Shown here one piece after another: positions 50,166-62,500 of a stretch of 64,000 nucleotides of DNA. Within the stretch, counting starts at the first letter, position 1. Every line of letters begins with the position of its first letter. Source of the stretch: Pomacea canaliculata. Its lineage: Eukaryota > Mollusca > Gastropoda > Architaenioglossa > Ampullariidae. Made by a program: the position numbers and the translations under genes. The stretch covers positions 10,154,735 through 10,218,734 of the forward strand of contig NC_037593.1 in assembly GCF_003073045.1 (NCBI RefSeq), given 5' to 3'. The notes below the pieces were generated by a model. That model made no database searches, was not told where the DNA came from, and saw nothing but the letters and a program-made list of their open reading frames with translations.

Positions 50166-50739
50166 AAACCAGTCACTGCCCCTGTGTTGGTTTTTTTTTT
50201 TTTTTTATCTTTCAGATTTCTTACACCTCTTTTTCTTAGCACTTACCAGAAGGTCAAGTATTCGTTATAAGTTTTCAAGCTATGTAACACAGACTTCTGA
50301 AATCCAGATCATACCTTTCGGGTTGCCAGACTCTGGAGGTATCAGTCGTTCAAAGACCAGCGCCCGATGGCCAATGCCGAGAGCAGCCTGACTTGACCAT
50401 GAAACCTGCTGCGATCGCCACCTCACGTGATGCGGGTCTGGGGCTAGTTGTATCACATGTTCCTAAAATAAAAGAAGCAAATTTAGAAACACGTGTCCTA
50501 AATAACTCCTATCCTATTTAAATGCACAAGCACATCTGAAAACTTGTGCTGACCGGAACAAAAGTCTGTTAAAGTGTTATCTTGTTTAAAACTTTTTAAT
50601 TTAAAACGTTTTGAAATTGTTCTACATTGTGTCTCTATAAAACAGGTTATCTGAATAGATTTAAGGGCTAAAAGTGTATAAAATTCGAAAGGTGTTGTGC
50701 AGCTGGCCCCTGTTGACGCAAATCTCTTTTAGCGATCGA

Positions 50740-51000
50740 GGTGCCCAACCCCTACCCTAGACATGCAGTACGATGTAGAGAGGTACCCTTGTAGCCATGT
50801 AGCCATGTCCTAGGTGTGCAGTTCACTGTCGAGGTTACCCTCTAAGCAGTTCGCCAAAGAGATGTGACCTTTGAACTCACACTTGACGTGTGCCCCGTCT
50901 GGGCATACAGTTCGGGGTAGAGGTGCCCCTCTAAGCACGCAATACCCAGGTGCCATACCAGAACGCACTTGGCCCCCGAGGCAAGTAGTACCCGGATGTC
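50740..51000 (+). repeat. Degenerate repeat with GTAGAGGT..CCCTCTAAG motif
   Basis: Segments CATGCAGTACGATGTAGAG, GTGCAGTTCACTGTCGAGG and CATACAGTTCGGGGTAGAGG, each followed by ACCCT or CCCCTCTAAGCA, recur at 50763, 50815 and 50903. It lies in the presumed intron upstream of the proline-rich gene. Confidence 0.5.
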
Positions 51001-51768
51001 CATCCAGACAGTAGATTTGACAGTAGATGTGGCAGCTGTTCAGACCAACCCAACACGCACTGGTTGTTTTTATTTCATTTCCCCGGTTGACCTAACCCCC
51101 GCTGGAGGTAGAAGCTGTTTATCCTACACGAGTTAAGACACGGTGTAATGTACAACACAAGTACATTATTTGTATATCAGTTTTAAAATACTGAAACATA
51201 GAAACGTAGCATGACAACAAGCGCATGATGTTACAGAAGTCTCTTGAAGAGAGAATTTTTTTTTCTAAAAGCGGAACATGTTTCTAGTTCAGAATAATAA
51301 GTGAAGTCTACTTCTCTGTGAAGCTCTCTCTGTTTCGGTTCTCTGTCTTTCTAAAATGGAATAAATAACAGTGACTGACCTGAGCTGGTCTCCAGCCAAG
51401 ATGTAGCACACCCGGCACGAAGCTAGGAGTCCTCTACCCACTGGTAACAATAATTTCGAGCAAGTTAACTATCCTGACCAGTTCGTCCTGAACGAAGAAA
51501 AAAGTCTTTGTTAGAGATGCATCGTCTTTTTATATTCCTGCGTGTCGCTAATCTTAACACCACTTTCTTTCCTTCCCACGTTCTTCAGAGCAGATGGTCC
51601 TGAGCACAGGAAATGTTTGTGTTACAGATTCACTGCAATATCCTTTGTAATCAACATTTTTCTTTTTTCCCTCATTTTGATTGGTGCCAGTCTGTCACCT
51701 CCTTAAAAATTTATTTGATTCTGTACCTGCCCACCGTCTTACCTGTCCACAGCGGTGTTGACGTCATC

Positions 51769-52080
51769 ATGTCAAAAATAGTCTTGCTCGCCGTTGTCCT
51801 TGCGATCGCCATGACGTCATCGGCGTCAGTCATCAAGAGAAATCGGAGACACTACCGGGTAGAAAATGAAGGCATTCGTCGGCCGCCACCACCACCACCA
51901 CCACCACAGGTGCTACCCGTAGCTCCGCAGACGATCGCCCCGCAGGTAGTGGCCGCCCAGCCGGTGGGCCTCATCACCCCACCGCCCACCACCAGCACCA
52001 ACACCAACACCAACGCCAACACCGTAGTGTCGGCGATACTGCAGCAGTTGGTTCAGGCCCTCTTGCAATCGGGTCGCTAA
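51769..52080 (+). CDS. Small secreted proline-rich protein, 103 residues
   Basis: The ATG at 51769 opens a frame of 103 codons to TAA at 52080; in-frame ATGs further upstream, from 51613, add no signal sequence, so 51769 is preferred. Residues 1-19 form a signal peptide (KIVLLAVVLAIAMTSSA). A basic stretch follows (IKRNRRHYR, then IRR at 36-38) with possible dibasic or furin cleavage sites, then eight consecutive prolines at 39-46. A Pro/Ala/Val region, a TNTNTNANT run and an amphipathic C-terminus (AILQQLVQALLQSGR) complete it. There is no cysteine. It may be a processed peptide precursor or a matrix or mucus component. No family was recognised. Confidence 0.68.
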   Translation: MSKIVLLAVVLAIAMTSSASVIKRNRRHYRVENEGIRRPPPPPPPPQVLPVAPQTIAPQVVAAQPVGLITPPPTTSTNTNTNANTVVSAILQQLVQALLQSGR

Positions 52081-54081
52081 GGACTGCATCCTGACAGCAT
52101 CAACGTTGATGGCAAGTGCTTGCATACTGTATTACTTTAGTCAAGTTTGTATTGTTGTAAAAAGAATTTATGATTCGTCATCGTCCTCCTCCTTCACCTC
52201 ATCTGTTAGAAAGATGTCTCTCGCAATGTGGTGTAAACCAACAACCTAAGTGTTAGATCTGAAGCTAAAGACCTTTTCAACCTGTCTGTCATCGGTTGAC
52301 ATTTGAACTTCGACATAATACTGATATCTTAGACCACTTTGTTTACGGGTGACACTGGAATGTCGGGCGGTGTAATAATGGTATCTCAGACTACTCTGTT
52401 TACCGGTACAGCACGGACATAAACAAAACATCAATTTATCTTTTGATTATCCAGGGTGGATAAACAAACGTGAAAAGTTTAAAATCATCCGACTTTAAGA
52501 ATAGGGTGAGGGTTAGGGTGGGATTGCAATTGAAATCAAGTTCAAAATTGAAGGGTGGCATAGCTCTAGTAGAGTTTTCCGTTCTTTGTCCTACCTAATT
52601 AGTTAACATTAGTCTATCATTACATGTATCATTGGTCATCATTACAAAATTATTTATTTGTCATTTAGCATTGTTGGTCTTTACTGGGTAGTAATAAATA
52701 GTCTGCCTTTCACGATTAGATTGTTGTAATACTGTAATAGTCTGCATTTCATGGATCGTGATGGACAGTGACAGTCACAATGGTCTAGCCAGCGGCCTTT
52801 GAGAATTCCCCATTTTGATTGGTCCATTATCAGAATGCGAATATCAGTGACAAGAGTAATCTGAGGCGGCTGCAATTTTTCTCCTTAAAATGTTTCATTA
52901 ACTACCAGAACCCGACAAGTTGTGGAATCAATAAATTAAAAACAAAGCTGTAAGAGATGCCGGTTGTTATGTACAATCATGACGACATACTGCTTGCTCT
53001 TCTGTCACAAGGTCAGCAAGGAGGTCATAGGTCACGCATCGTAAACATTACATATGCGCCAGCTGCAAAACTAAGATAACCTTTTCCTCGCCTCATAATT
53101 TTTCCACTTCTGATTGCTCTTTTCAGGTGTCTGAAAGGAATCCCATCACAGTCTGAATAATATGTCAAGCGTCTAAATATATCCACTTAACGATAATGTG
53201 TTCGGGTTAATGTCAATTTAATCTGTTCTCGAGTTACTCTCACTTATTACTGTCATTGTTGTCTCTTTGGAAGAAGCACATTTATTGCTTGAATTATGCA
53301 GGCGGAGTTCGAATGCCTGGATATCTTCGTATTATGCTCGTGAGTGTAGCATCAGAGAGTCGTGTGCACAGCAAACAACGCGGACAGTTGAGCGAACCTG
53401 ATCTGGCCCTCGCTGTTTTTGGGGGGAGTTTATGTTCTGACATGATAAGCCAGTGGCCGACTTTGTTGATGACAGAGGTCACTGGTGCTGGAAGGTCACA
53501 AACGAAACGCCAGAGAGCAAAGTTCAAAGATGGCGACAAAAACAAAACTTGTATGACAACTTTGAAGGATCTGACAAAGCTGTCTGTCGAGCTTTAAAAG
53601 GATCCAGACATGACTCTTTGTACATAAATTACCAACGCTGTGCCCGGATGATACCAACAGCAGCTTTTCTGGCGGGAAATGGTGATAATCATCACATAAA
53701 GCTTGCTAAACAAGTCCCTTTGTTGGCCTTTTAAGCCCATGCACCCACGCTCCCTCGAATGACAGGTGAAGGTGACAACCTGTACAGGTGTTAAAAGGCT
53801 CCACGTTTCTTTTACAACTGAAGCAAGTGAGTTATCCGCTTCAAAAAGTTTTAGTTGTTTTTCAGCTGTCGAGGATCGTCATTTCAAGGACAAAACAGAG
53901 ATTCTGTGTTTATATATAACTCATAGAGATTAAATTTATGTAACTACCAAACTATATGTCTGAAAATATCTTATTAATTACAGGGGTGTCTGAGCACTGT
54001 AGAGGTCACTTTTCATGGCAGTTCTTTTGTGTCTGTAGTTTATAGATCGACTTCAAAGCCTGGTAAACTTTAGCGGACAGC

Positions 54082-54275
54082 CAAGTGGGTGGAACACTGA
54101 TGTCCAAAGCTGGAGAGTGCGTGTTCGATACCCATGTGGCGCAGCAAACTTTCCCCCAGTTAATCCAGCTGTCATGAATAGGTGCCTAACTCTCTAGAGA
54201 GATGGGGAAAGTAAGTATGCGAGGGGGGTGAGGAGAAACGGGCACCGTCCTCACCAAAAGCTAGCCCCGAGAAAA
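54082..54275 (+). repeat. tRNA-derived SINE, copy 2
   Basis: GTGGAACACTGATGTCC and GTGTTCGATACCC act as A-box-like and B-box-like parts. The body CCAGTTAATCCAGCTGTCATGAA, shortened here, and GGTGCCTAACTCTCTAGAG match 5860-5920. This copy is the better preserved of the two. Confidence 0.65.
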
Positions 54276-55784
54276 ATGGAGTCTTAAAGATTTCACAACT
54301 GAAAGACTAGAGACGACCTTTTGTATCTTAAATTTCAACCACGGAGCCAGACGAACGCACACTAAAGGAACATAAGGAATATCTACAGTCTTTTCATCTC
54401 CCTTTTGTGGGAAGGGACCGAGAGCCTCACGAAGCTGTCCATCTCTACTGTTCCCACGCGTGGAGAGAAAGCTTGTTCTTTCATCCTTCACTGATGCAGA
54501 TGCGCTCGAAGCTTTGTTGCGAGGCCTTATACAAGGAGACAACTTACTGCGCCTGTCACAATTTAGCAGGTACATGTACTTAATAAATTAAGAAATCGGT
54601 TAATAATACCTCTTTAGAGACAAACAGCTGGGATCGGAGAAGCAAAAACACCTTTGAACAGTGATGTAACCATTATAATATAATCGTGCAATCCAGGAGA
54701 GAGGTCAAGGTTTGACCACAAGTGGTTAGGACATAGACGAAAGATCACCATACCAAGGGTCAAGATACAGGCCAAGGTTGAAGGACAAGATAAAAGGACA
54801 AGATACAAGTCACGGCCGAATATGCTGCAAACAGAATACAGACCAAAAGAACAAGAACTTCTCGAACACGCACGTGATACAACATGGTCAGATATACATG
54901 CAATGCAACGTGGGTGGATATGCACGCGAAATAACATGGTCTGACGGGCACGCAACCGGGTATGCACCCGATCCAACGCTCCCTTTAACGTAGAATTGAA
55001 ACGTAATTCGTCAAATCTCTTGTTTAGCAAAACGTGTTTTACTCACTCTTACTGACCTTTCTTTGCAACCTGGAGACACACTCGGGATAAAGTTACCTTG
55101 TACAAGGTTATTCCCCGCAATGTGGGGTTATCGTGGGGTCTATCGTGGGGTCTATCGCGGGGTCTCTGTTTCTCGGTGTTTAAACTCGCACGCGCTGTCA
55201 TGATACTGTTGGTGTGTTGCATGTCGTGCAGAGCTCGCCGGAGCGTGACGATCCACAGGACCCATAGTCACCTCATCGTCGGGTCCTGCAACCTTCATCC
55301 CTCACCTTCGTGCCACAGACTGTCGAGGCGAGATGCCGCACAGATGTCGTCAACAATGCAATAAACGATGAGGACTGAACGCCACAGCAGTTGTTGTCTT
55401 TGCTCTTGCGTGGTTGTGCTGTGCTTATCATCAGTCGTCTATCATTTGTCGTCAGTCAGCTGCAGCCTTTCTCGTTGTTTCTGTCGCTTTCGTTGTTATT
55501 CACGTTGTTCCGTGTTGTCCAGAAACTTGACTGCATGGGACACAACAGACCAAATCATCATTAATAACTAAAATAACTTTGTGTGCGTGCGTGTGTCTGA
55601 CTAGAAGATGGCGTAAATAATGTTACTGTTCCCGAATGTAACCCAGTGTGTTTTTCTGCAACAATGTGAGAAAGTTAAAAGTACCATCTCAAACAAAACA
55701 AAACAAAACAAAACAAAAACAGTCTGCATTCAATCGAAAAATATTTACAACAAAGCAGGTTACAGAGCCGGGAGAGGAAAAGAA

Positions 55785-55870
55785 GGGTGGGTTGGTGTTT
55801 CACGTCCAGCCAGCAAAGCAGCCAGCCCTCTATACAAGTGCCACAAGGAGAGGAGGGGAATCCCCACTGG
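55785..55870 (+). repeat. Dispersed repeat family D, copy 4 (deleted)
   Basis: GGTGTTTCACGTCCAGCCAG is followed directly by AAGCAGCCAGCCCTCTATAC and a GTGCCACAAGG segment; the middle of the unit seen in copies 1-3 is missing. Confidence 0.5.
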
Positions 55871-57224
55871 ATCTCTGTTGGTGTGAACTCACCTTACACC
55901 TCCACAATACTGACCTCGCGTGACCCAGAAAAGATTAAAAGCATTGAAAATACTTATATTATGGGGGCAAGGGGGATAGGAGCAAAGAAAGTCTTGTTGC
56001 TTGGCTGTCGATAAGTGAGCATGCTGGGGCATAAACACGATGTTTTCAGTTTCACCAGCAAACTGCTTTCTGTATCTCGGGAATTTAACGGCGGGCGATG
56101 AAAAAATGTGTAAGGGATGTAATAAATCTTGTATTTCTCGGGTGCACATCTGAGAGCAAATTATTCGCTAGCGTCGCTTAGGTAAACAGAAAGCCCTGAG
56201 AATGTCAGAGGCCGGTGTGATCGAGTGACTGGAGGCATACAAACACTCCATCAGCTGAGGTTCTAATCTCATCTCAGCGCTACACAAGCACCTACCCAGA
56301 GTGAGTAAAAGAGACGGTGTGTGTGAAAGAGAGATGTTTTTTATTGCTTCAGCATAAGTCCAGCCAGCATCTGTAGCTATAATTACTATAATTACATTAT
56401 TAGAATATAATAAAATGTTATATCAACAATTAAAACAGAAAGCTATAAAATATGCAATACACAATAGACAATATACATACATGTCAATACATAGCATCTA
56501 GGATAATATCCACTCGTAAACACACGAAGACTCTTACTCATGCATCATCACCATAGACTTCAAACACACGACAAAGGAAATCCTAGAAGAGGAAACGTCC
56601 TCAAGGCCATTGGCCGGCAAAGAAAACTTAACAATCTTCACTCCCCTCACAACACTCCCCACCCATACTTCATATAAAACCACCTCTCATACAACATCTC
56701 CACCACCCACACAGAGTTCATGGCCCAGCAAAGCTAACTAATCCAAAAATTAGCACCATACGGAGAGAGAAATAGTAATTGATTGAAACTGTTACAAAAG
56801 CCTATCTCCAAACAAGGATATGACAATACATGCAACACATGACACTTATTTCTGTAGAGGTAAGCCAATGCACAAATACAACCCAAAAAATGACTTCTAA
56901 AAACATATGTATGTACACATAGACATTATCCACCACATAAATAAACACAACACTAAACAGGTAACACACATGTAGACACCCCACCCCTTACACACACACA
57001 CCCTATACAGACATACCCTACACAGACACATCCCCCCCAACATAGACAAACACACACCCCTACACACACACACCCTACACAGACACACACACACCTACAC
57101 ACACCCTACAAGTCCTTCACAGCCAGAAAGTTAGACTGAACAATTGATACCAACCTCCTTTGTTCAGAATCAAAAATATAGAAAGACAAAATTGCATAAT
57201 TTTCTTTTCATTTATACTGCTGAA

Positions 57225-57910
57225 CAATAGTTTCAGGTCATGTTGAGCATCGCTGAGCTCTCAGCTCTCAAGTCATAAAGAGGGCAGAAAATAACACATG
57301 TACTTCATCCTCCAAGTTATCTGTACAGAAGGGACAATGGTGGGATATCTCATATTGTGCAGATTTCTGTGGCAATTGATTTCTGAGACACCAACTCTAA
57401 AACGAGCATAGAAATGTGAAATCCTCTAATTGCCATCTCTGACACATGCTTGAACATCTCTATACATACTTTTTATTATCCTCCACAATTTACACTGTAT
57501 ACCTAATTTTGCTAGTTCCTGTAGTAATATTACTCGTTGCAGACTATCATAAGCTTTCTAAAAATCTATAAATGCTACAAATCCTCATGTTCTGGAATAA
57601 TTGTTTCTCTACTGCTGTATATAGGGTGAAAATGTAATCTTTAGTTTAACGGTTCCTGTTAAAATATGCTAGTGCTTCATCTATTAATCAGGTTACTTTC
57701 TACCATTGAGTTAATTTTTTATTTAGAATGCATGTGAAGATTTTGCTTAATGTATTAGTAAGAAACACCTCTGGTTGGTAACCTGGTTGGTTGGAGTCAC
57801 CCTTTATGTAAAGTGGAATAATAATAGATTTAGTCCATGCCTTGGGCCAAGATCATAAATAGAGTTGAAAATTTTGACAATGAAAGAAGTAATAACAATG
57901 CTTTTAACAT
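57225..57910 (-). mobile_element. Decayed LINE reverse transcriptase
   Basis: The minus strand reads, across frames with several stops, WTKSIIIPLYIKGDSNQP, LSKIFTCILNKKLTQW, DYIFTLYTAVEKQL, ELAKLGIQCKLWRIIKSMYR and RVGVSEINCHRNLHN, ending in CPFCTDNLEDEVHVLF. This is the order of RT motifs and C-terminal zinc knuckle of a LINE of the RTE/Jockey-like group. The catalytic FADD region is missing between VRDGN and the ARFRVG segment, so it carries an internal deletion as well as point decay. Confidence 0.75.
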
Positions 57911-59568
57911 TTTATTGTACCTCTGGGCAATCTACACCAGACCCCCCTGTCCCCCCTCTCGTCAGGCCTGTTCACTCTTCTGATAATAGTTTGATCCCTT
58001 AATTAGGGCTTAGGTGGTGAAAGAAAAGTAAGAGAAGAAAAGGTGGAAGGGAGAGAAGCGAGTTTTGATGTTTACGCAGCAAGACCGTATGTTCTCGGGG
58101 ACAAAAAATACTACTCGGGCATTTAACACCCACACACACATATATATATATCCTTGTATGTATACACAACCACTCTCTCTCTCTGTCATATCTACACACG
58201 CACGCACTACACACATTATATTGGGGCCTACAATCTGTGTGTGCTGGTCATTAATTCCTTTTTCTTTTTTTACTCATTATACCGCCTCGTGAAAACACAC
58301 GCACGCACACGCTCTCTCTCTCTCGCACACACGCACACAGATTGGCGAGCAGAGAAAATGTACACGTACTCAAATACTCGTCTCGCGTGTCCGCGGCCCG
58401 TGTACGTCAAGTCTTTAGAGCAACGACATTAACGGCAGTCGTGACCTTCTCTCGCTCCTTGTTTTCTTGTTCTCTTTGTGTCTGTGTGCATGTGTGTGCG
58501 TGCGTGCACGTGGTGTAGTTAAGACCGAAATCGACAACAGAAGATAAAGGTCATTAATCGTCAATCGTTTCGTCGAGTGACTGGCGTAGCTACAGTTCCT
58601 CAATAGCGCCACTCTCCATAGAGCTGTACCTGAGTCTATGACAACTGGACACACCTACCGACAGGGGGGAGGGGAACAAGGGGGCAGCACAATATCCGTT
58701 TTCGAACTTGCCAGACAAACACTCCTTGACACACGACAGTTTGGCGGTATAAGCAATAGAGAGTTCTTTATGGATCACAGTTTCCTTCGGGTGCGTATAT
58801 CCACCCGCGATCGACAGGCATAGTGAAAGGCGCGGGTTGCCGACAGCTACCCAGGGTCTCTCAGCAGACTGTTCACACGGAGCGCTCGTCAGGTGCAAGG
58901 TCGGCGGTTTTCATCAGGGGTTGTTACCACGAAGACGGAAAAGACGATGTCGTTGTTCAACGCCAGTCGGATGTTGAGCACTACCTCACGATCACCCTAG
59001 GATTGTACATGCTCTAAGACCGTTAGCCATTTCCGGTTTTTTGCCATCAGCCATATGGCGGTTCACCTGGTTCGTCCTGATACGGGTGTCCAGTCATTTT
59101 TGTGTCACCCCCTCACCCCCAGCATTGCTCGAACTTCCGATACTGTGCTTGTAGAACAACGTACCCGACCATCGTTTGGGTAAAGATGTGAGCGTCAGTG
59201 ACATAAGAGGAAGGTAGAACTGTGAGGATTCAAACAGTCAAGGTTTCGATAAAGGTAAACACAGATACAAATCTTTGTTCAGGTCTGGTGATAGTAGTGA
59301 AGCATTTGTCGACGATATACAGTTACAGATAATCCTGCTAACAGATGTATGTTGCCCAAACGGTAGAATGTAAGATTCGATGACCAGACGTGGTCCATGG
59401 AGGATTTATTGCTGTTCTTCCGTTTCTGTAGAGAGAATATCTGGGCAGCTGTAGTAAACCGACGAGCTGAACAGCTGCTGTAAGTATACAGTGACAGCGA
59501 AAGAGAGACCAAAAACCTACAGTACAAAGATAAGAACCTAAAAAAAAAAAAAAAACTCCATTGCTAGA

Positions 59569-62500
59569 ATGAGCAGCGAATCAGAAACAAGGAATTCTGC
59601 TGACGCCCAGCCTCTGGCGCCCCCTGTGCCCCCGGCGAATCCGCCCGTATCGCTGGAATCGGAGCGGCGCAAGGCAATGATGCTGGTGCACGGTGTGGAG
59701 AAGGACGTGCATCGCTTCCGAGAGATTTACCTCCAGAACTACCACAACCCCCTCAGCTCCGACATCGAGGAATTCCTGGTCTTCGTGGCGGAGAGGTCGG
59801 AGACGCGGCGGCCACCCAGGACGCAGGAAGACTTTGTGAGGTTGCTGGAGAGCGTACAGGACACTGCGCAGCTCGAGTTCCCAAACGAACTACATCACGT
59901 GAGCGTTGCTATGGAAAGGGTGCGATGCTTTCACGACCTCATGACCTCCGTCGAGAGCCGACTGAAGGCGGCGCTGGACAATCACGTGGGGCGCTACTGC
60001 CACGCCTTTTCGGCGGAGGCGGAAGGTCACGACATCCCGTGCGTGCTGGAATACGAGAATAGCATTGTGAGCTGGCGGAGTGCTGTTGGTCAAGCCTTCG
60101 CCCTGCTGCAAGATGTCATAGCCAGTGTGGTGGAGGCCAGCATCTCCTTCGAGAACCTGGTGCTGAACCACGATAAGGTGCTGCAGGGTATGCGGCGCGC
60201 GCTGGAGGTGCTGCAGCGCATCTACGCGCCACTCAAAGACTGGGTGTCTGCCGACGAAGCTTACGTGCGCAAACTGCAGGACGAGGCCCACGGTCTCCTC
60301 CGGAGGAAGGTCGCCGTCTTGGAGAAGACACGCCGCCAGTCCAGCCAGGCTGACACCATGAAAACTAAGGTTAGTACGTGCACGCAAGCACATTGGGTTT
60401 CTCTCTCTCTCTAATGCTTCTCCCTCCGTCAGCCATATTACAGAACAAAATGTCTTGTGGATTTCTTACAAGAAAGAGTTGGGTAAAAGTCACATCTGTA
60501 CCGGGTCCCTGTTGCTAGCCATGAGCCGCTCTCTTACTGCCATGGCCAAATCAACTTCCGGTAATTGTTGCACTTACGATGTTATGCCTAAGTTTCTACA
60601 CATCCTGATAAAGATTCAAGTGCACGTGCATGTCATTGGGTTCCTGTCATTTGCTTCTGTTTGACCTCTGTCCTTGACACAGGTGGCGCGTACCAACCAC
60701 GAGACGGTCAAGCTCAAGGAGCGGGTGGACCAGGCGGAGGATGAGTTTCACTCCACCAGGCGTCACGAGATGGAGCTAGCGGACAGCGCTGCCCAGGTCA
60801 GCTTGACCTTTGCTTACGACACTTAACGTCCTACCATACTTGACGCCAGCCTGACATTTAACGGCAGACTTGCCACCAGACAGATCCTGACGTCAGACTA
60901 TGATCAGTGATGTTAGCCTGCAACACTAAGTCCAGGGCTGCCTCTCAATATGTTGAGACTCACCTGTTGTATTTATGGTACACTGGGTAAGGCTGCAAGC
61001 GGGCTGTGAGTAGGGCGCAGCCCACCTTCGTGATTTCACTCCGTAGTCAGCAGTTGTCGTCAAGTATACCCTAGCTTGCCTTCTATTACGGAACTTTCTT
61101 GGTGGATATTCATCCCTCATCTTGCGTTTAGGCCCCATTCAGAGGACCTAAATAAGTTAGGTGATGACCAGTGGAGTACTTGCCAAATGTATTAGTATTT
61201 TAGAGTTAATGGACAATTTGTTTTAAACATGGATTTATTGACATTAATTTCATCTGAAAGGAAGCCCCATTTAGAGCTAAAACTCCACTAGGCACATCAC
61301 CCATAGCGCAGGCACGCGCAAACGTCGCGATAGGGCTGGGACTTGCAGGATCATATGATCTAAGTCAGTACTTCGTTAAAAACCTATGTTCGTGCTTGAT
61401 ATCGCTCAAAGCTGCAATCCGCCTGAGGTCTATCAGTGGGCGCCTGGCGTGTGTGCAGGTGGAGATGGAGATGGCCAACAAGCGGCAGGAGCTGCAGGGC
61501 CTCGAGCGCCAGTTCCTGACGCGACAGTTCAACTCAGAGGCACGCGACAGGCGCCTGATGGCGCAAAGTGCTGCACTGCATCAGGAGCTGGACACGCTGC
61601 GCAAGCGTCTGGACGCCACGCACATGAAGGCGGAGCGAGCGCGCAGGCAGAGGCTGCTGGTTCAGAGGGAAGTGCACAAGCTTAAGGTGAGCGTCACCGG
61701 GGTATTCTGCTCTTTTGATTTGTGTAAGGAGCAGTAACTGGTTGTGCATCAAACGTCCGTTTGAGTCCTGAGACGTTGGCGCATATAACGGTACTTATGT
61801 GTATGAGCAGCTTATTGCTTCTACAACATTCATACATTCCTCATCTCCAGCACCATCACACACACACACATAGATACATGGACACCCACTCACCATTTCC
61901 AGTGGCATCTGATCCCCATCCTTTTCATCAGACCTTGCACGAGCGCAGCATTCAGGCCGTGCTGGTAGCCAGCGATGATGCGGAATTCAAGTCCCATGAT
62001 GTGCATGAGCTTCAGGAGGCGGTCAGAGTCATCAGCCAGAAGCTGACCGCCGTGCGCAGGATACATGCCCTGAAGACCCGCCCAGACATTTTGAGGAGGC
62101 TGTACAGGGAGGGGTATACACCTGGCCGCCAGCTGACCATCATAGGTGGGAAGAAGGAAATTGTTTCATGTGATTGTTGACCTTAACCTGTCATCAAACA
62201 AGCAATGTACTCTCACTCCTGAGTGATGCTTATTTATTGTCGTGCAAATATTTTTATTAACTTATTACCTTATATAGCAGGAAGTTGTTAAAGTTCTTAC
62301 TATTGCAACTGCAGATTTTCAAATAAATAACTGGATTATAAGGTGTTCTGCATTAAAACAAAATGTACATTCTACCAATCTGCTTGCACTGAGCTGAAAA
62401 TATTTCAGAATGATAATTTATTATTGAGAAAAATTACTTGTATTTATCAATTTTAGAACTGAGGCAGTGCCACTAAAAGCAGTTGCTTCTAGTGTGTGGC

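Larger units (their letters stand above)
52081..59568. other. Gene-free interval with repeats
   Basis: Holds the SINE copy at 54082, repeat D copy at 55785, a possible tRNA-like repeat near 56205-56290, the LINE fragment at 57225, a 14-bp repeat of TATCGTGGGGTC at 55128-55165, an (AAAAC)n run at 55694-55720 and (CA)n tracts at 56980-57105 and 58130-58340. A poly-A run at 59540-59554 lies just before the death-domain gene. No exon could be supported. Confidence 0.45.

Noticed and set aside
53453..53734. 93-codon frame, plus strand
   Set aside because: No domain, signal or splice support; flanked by non-coding sequence.
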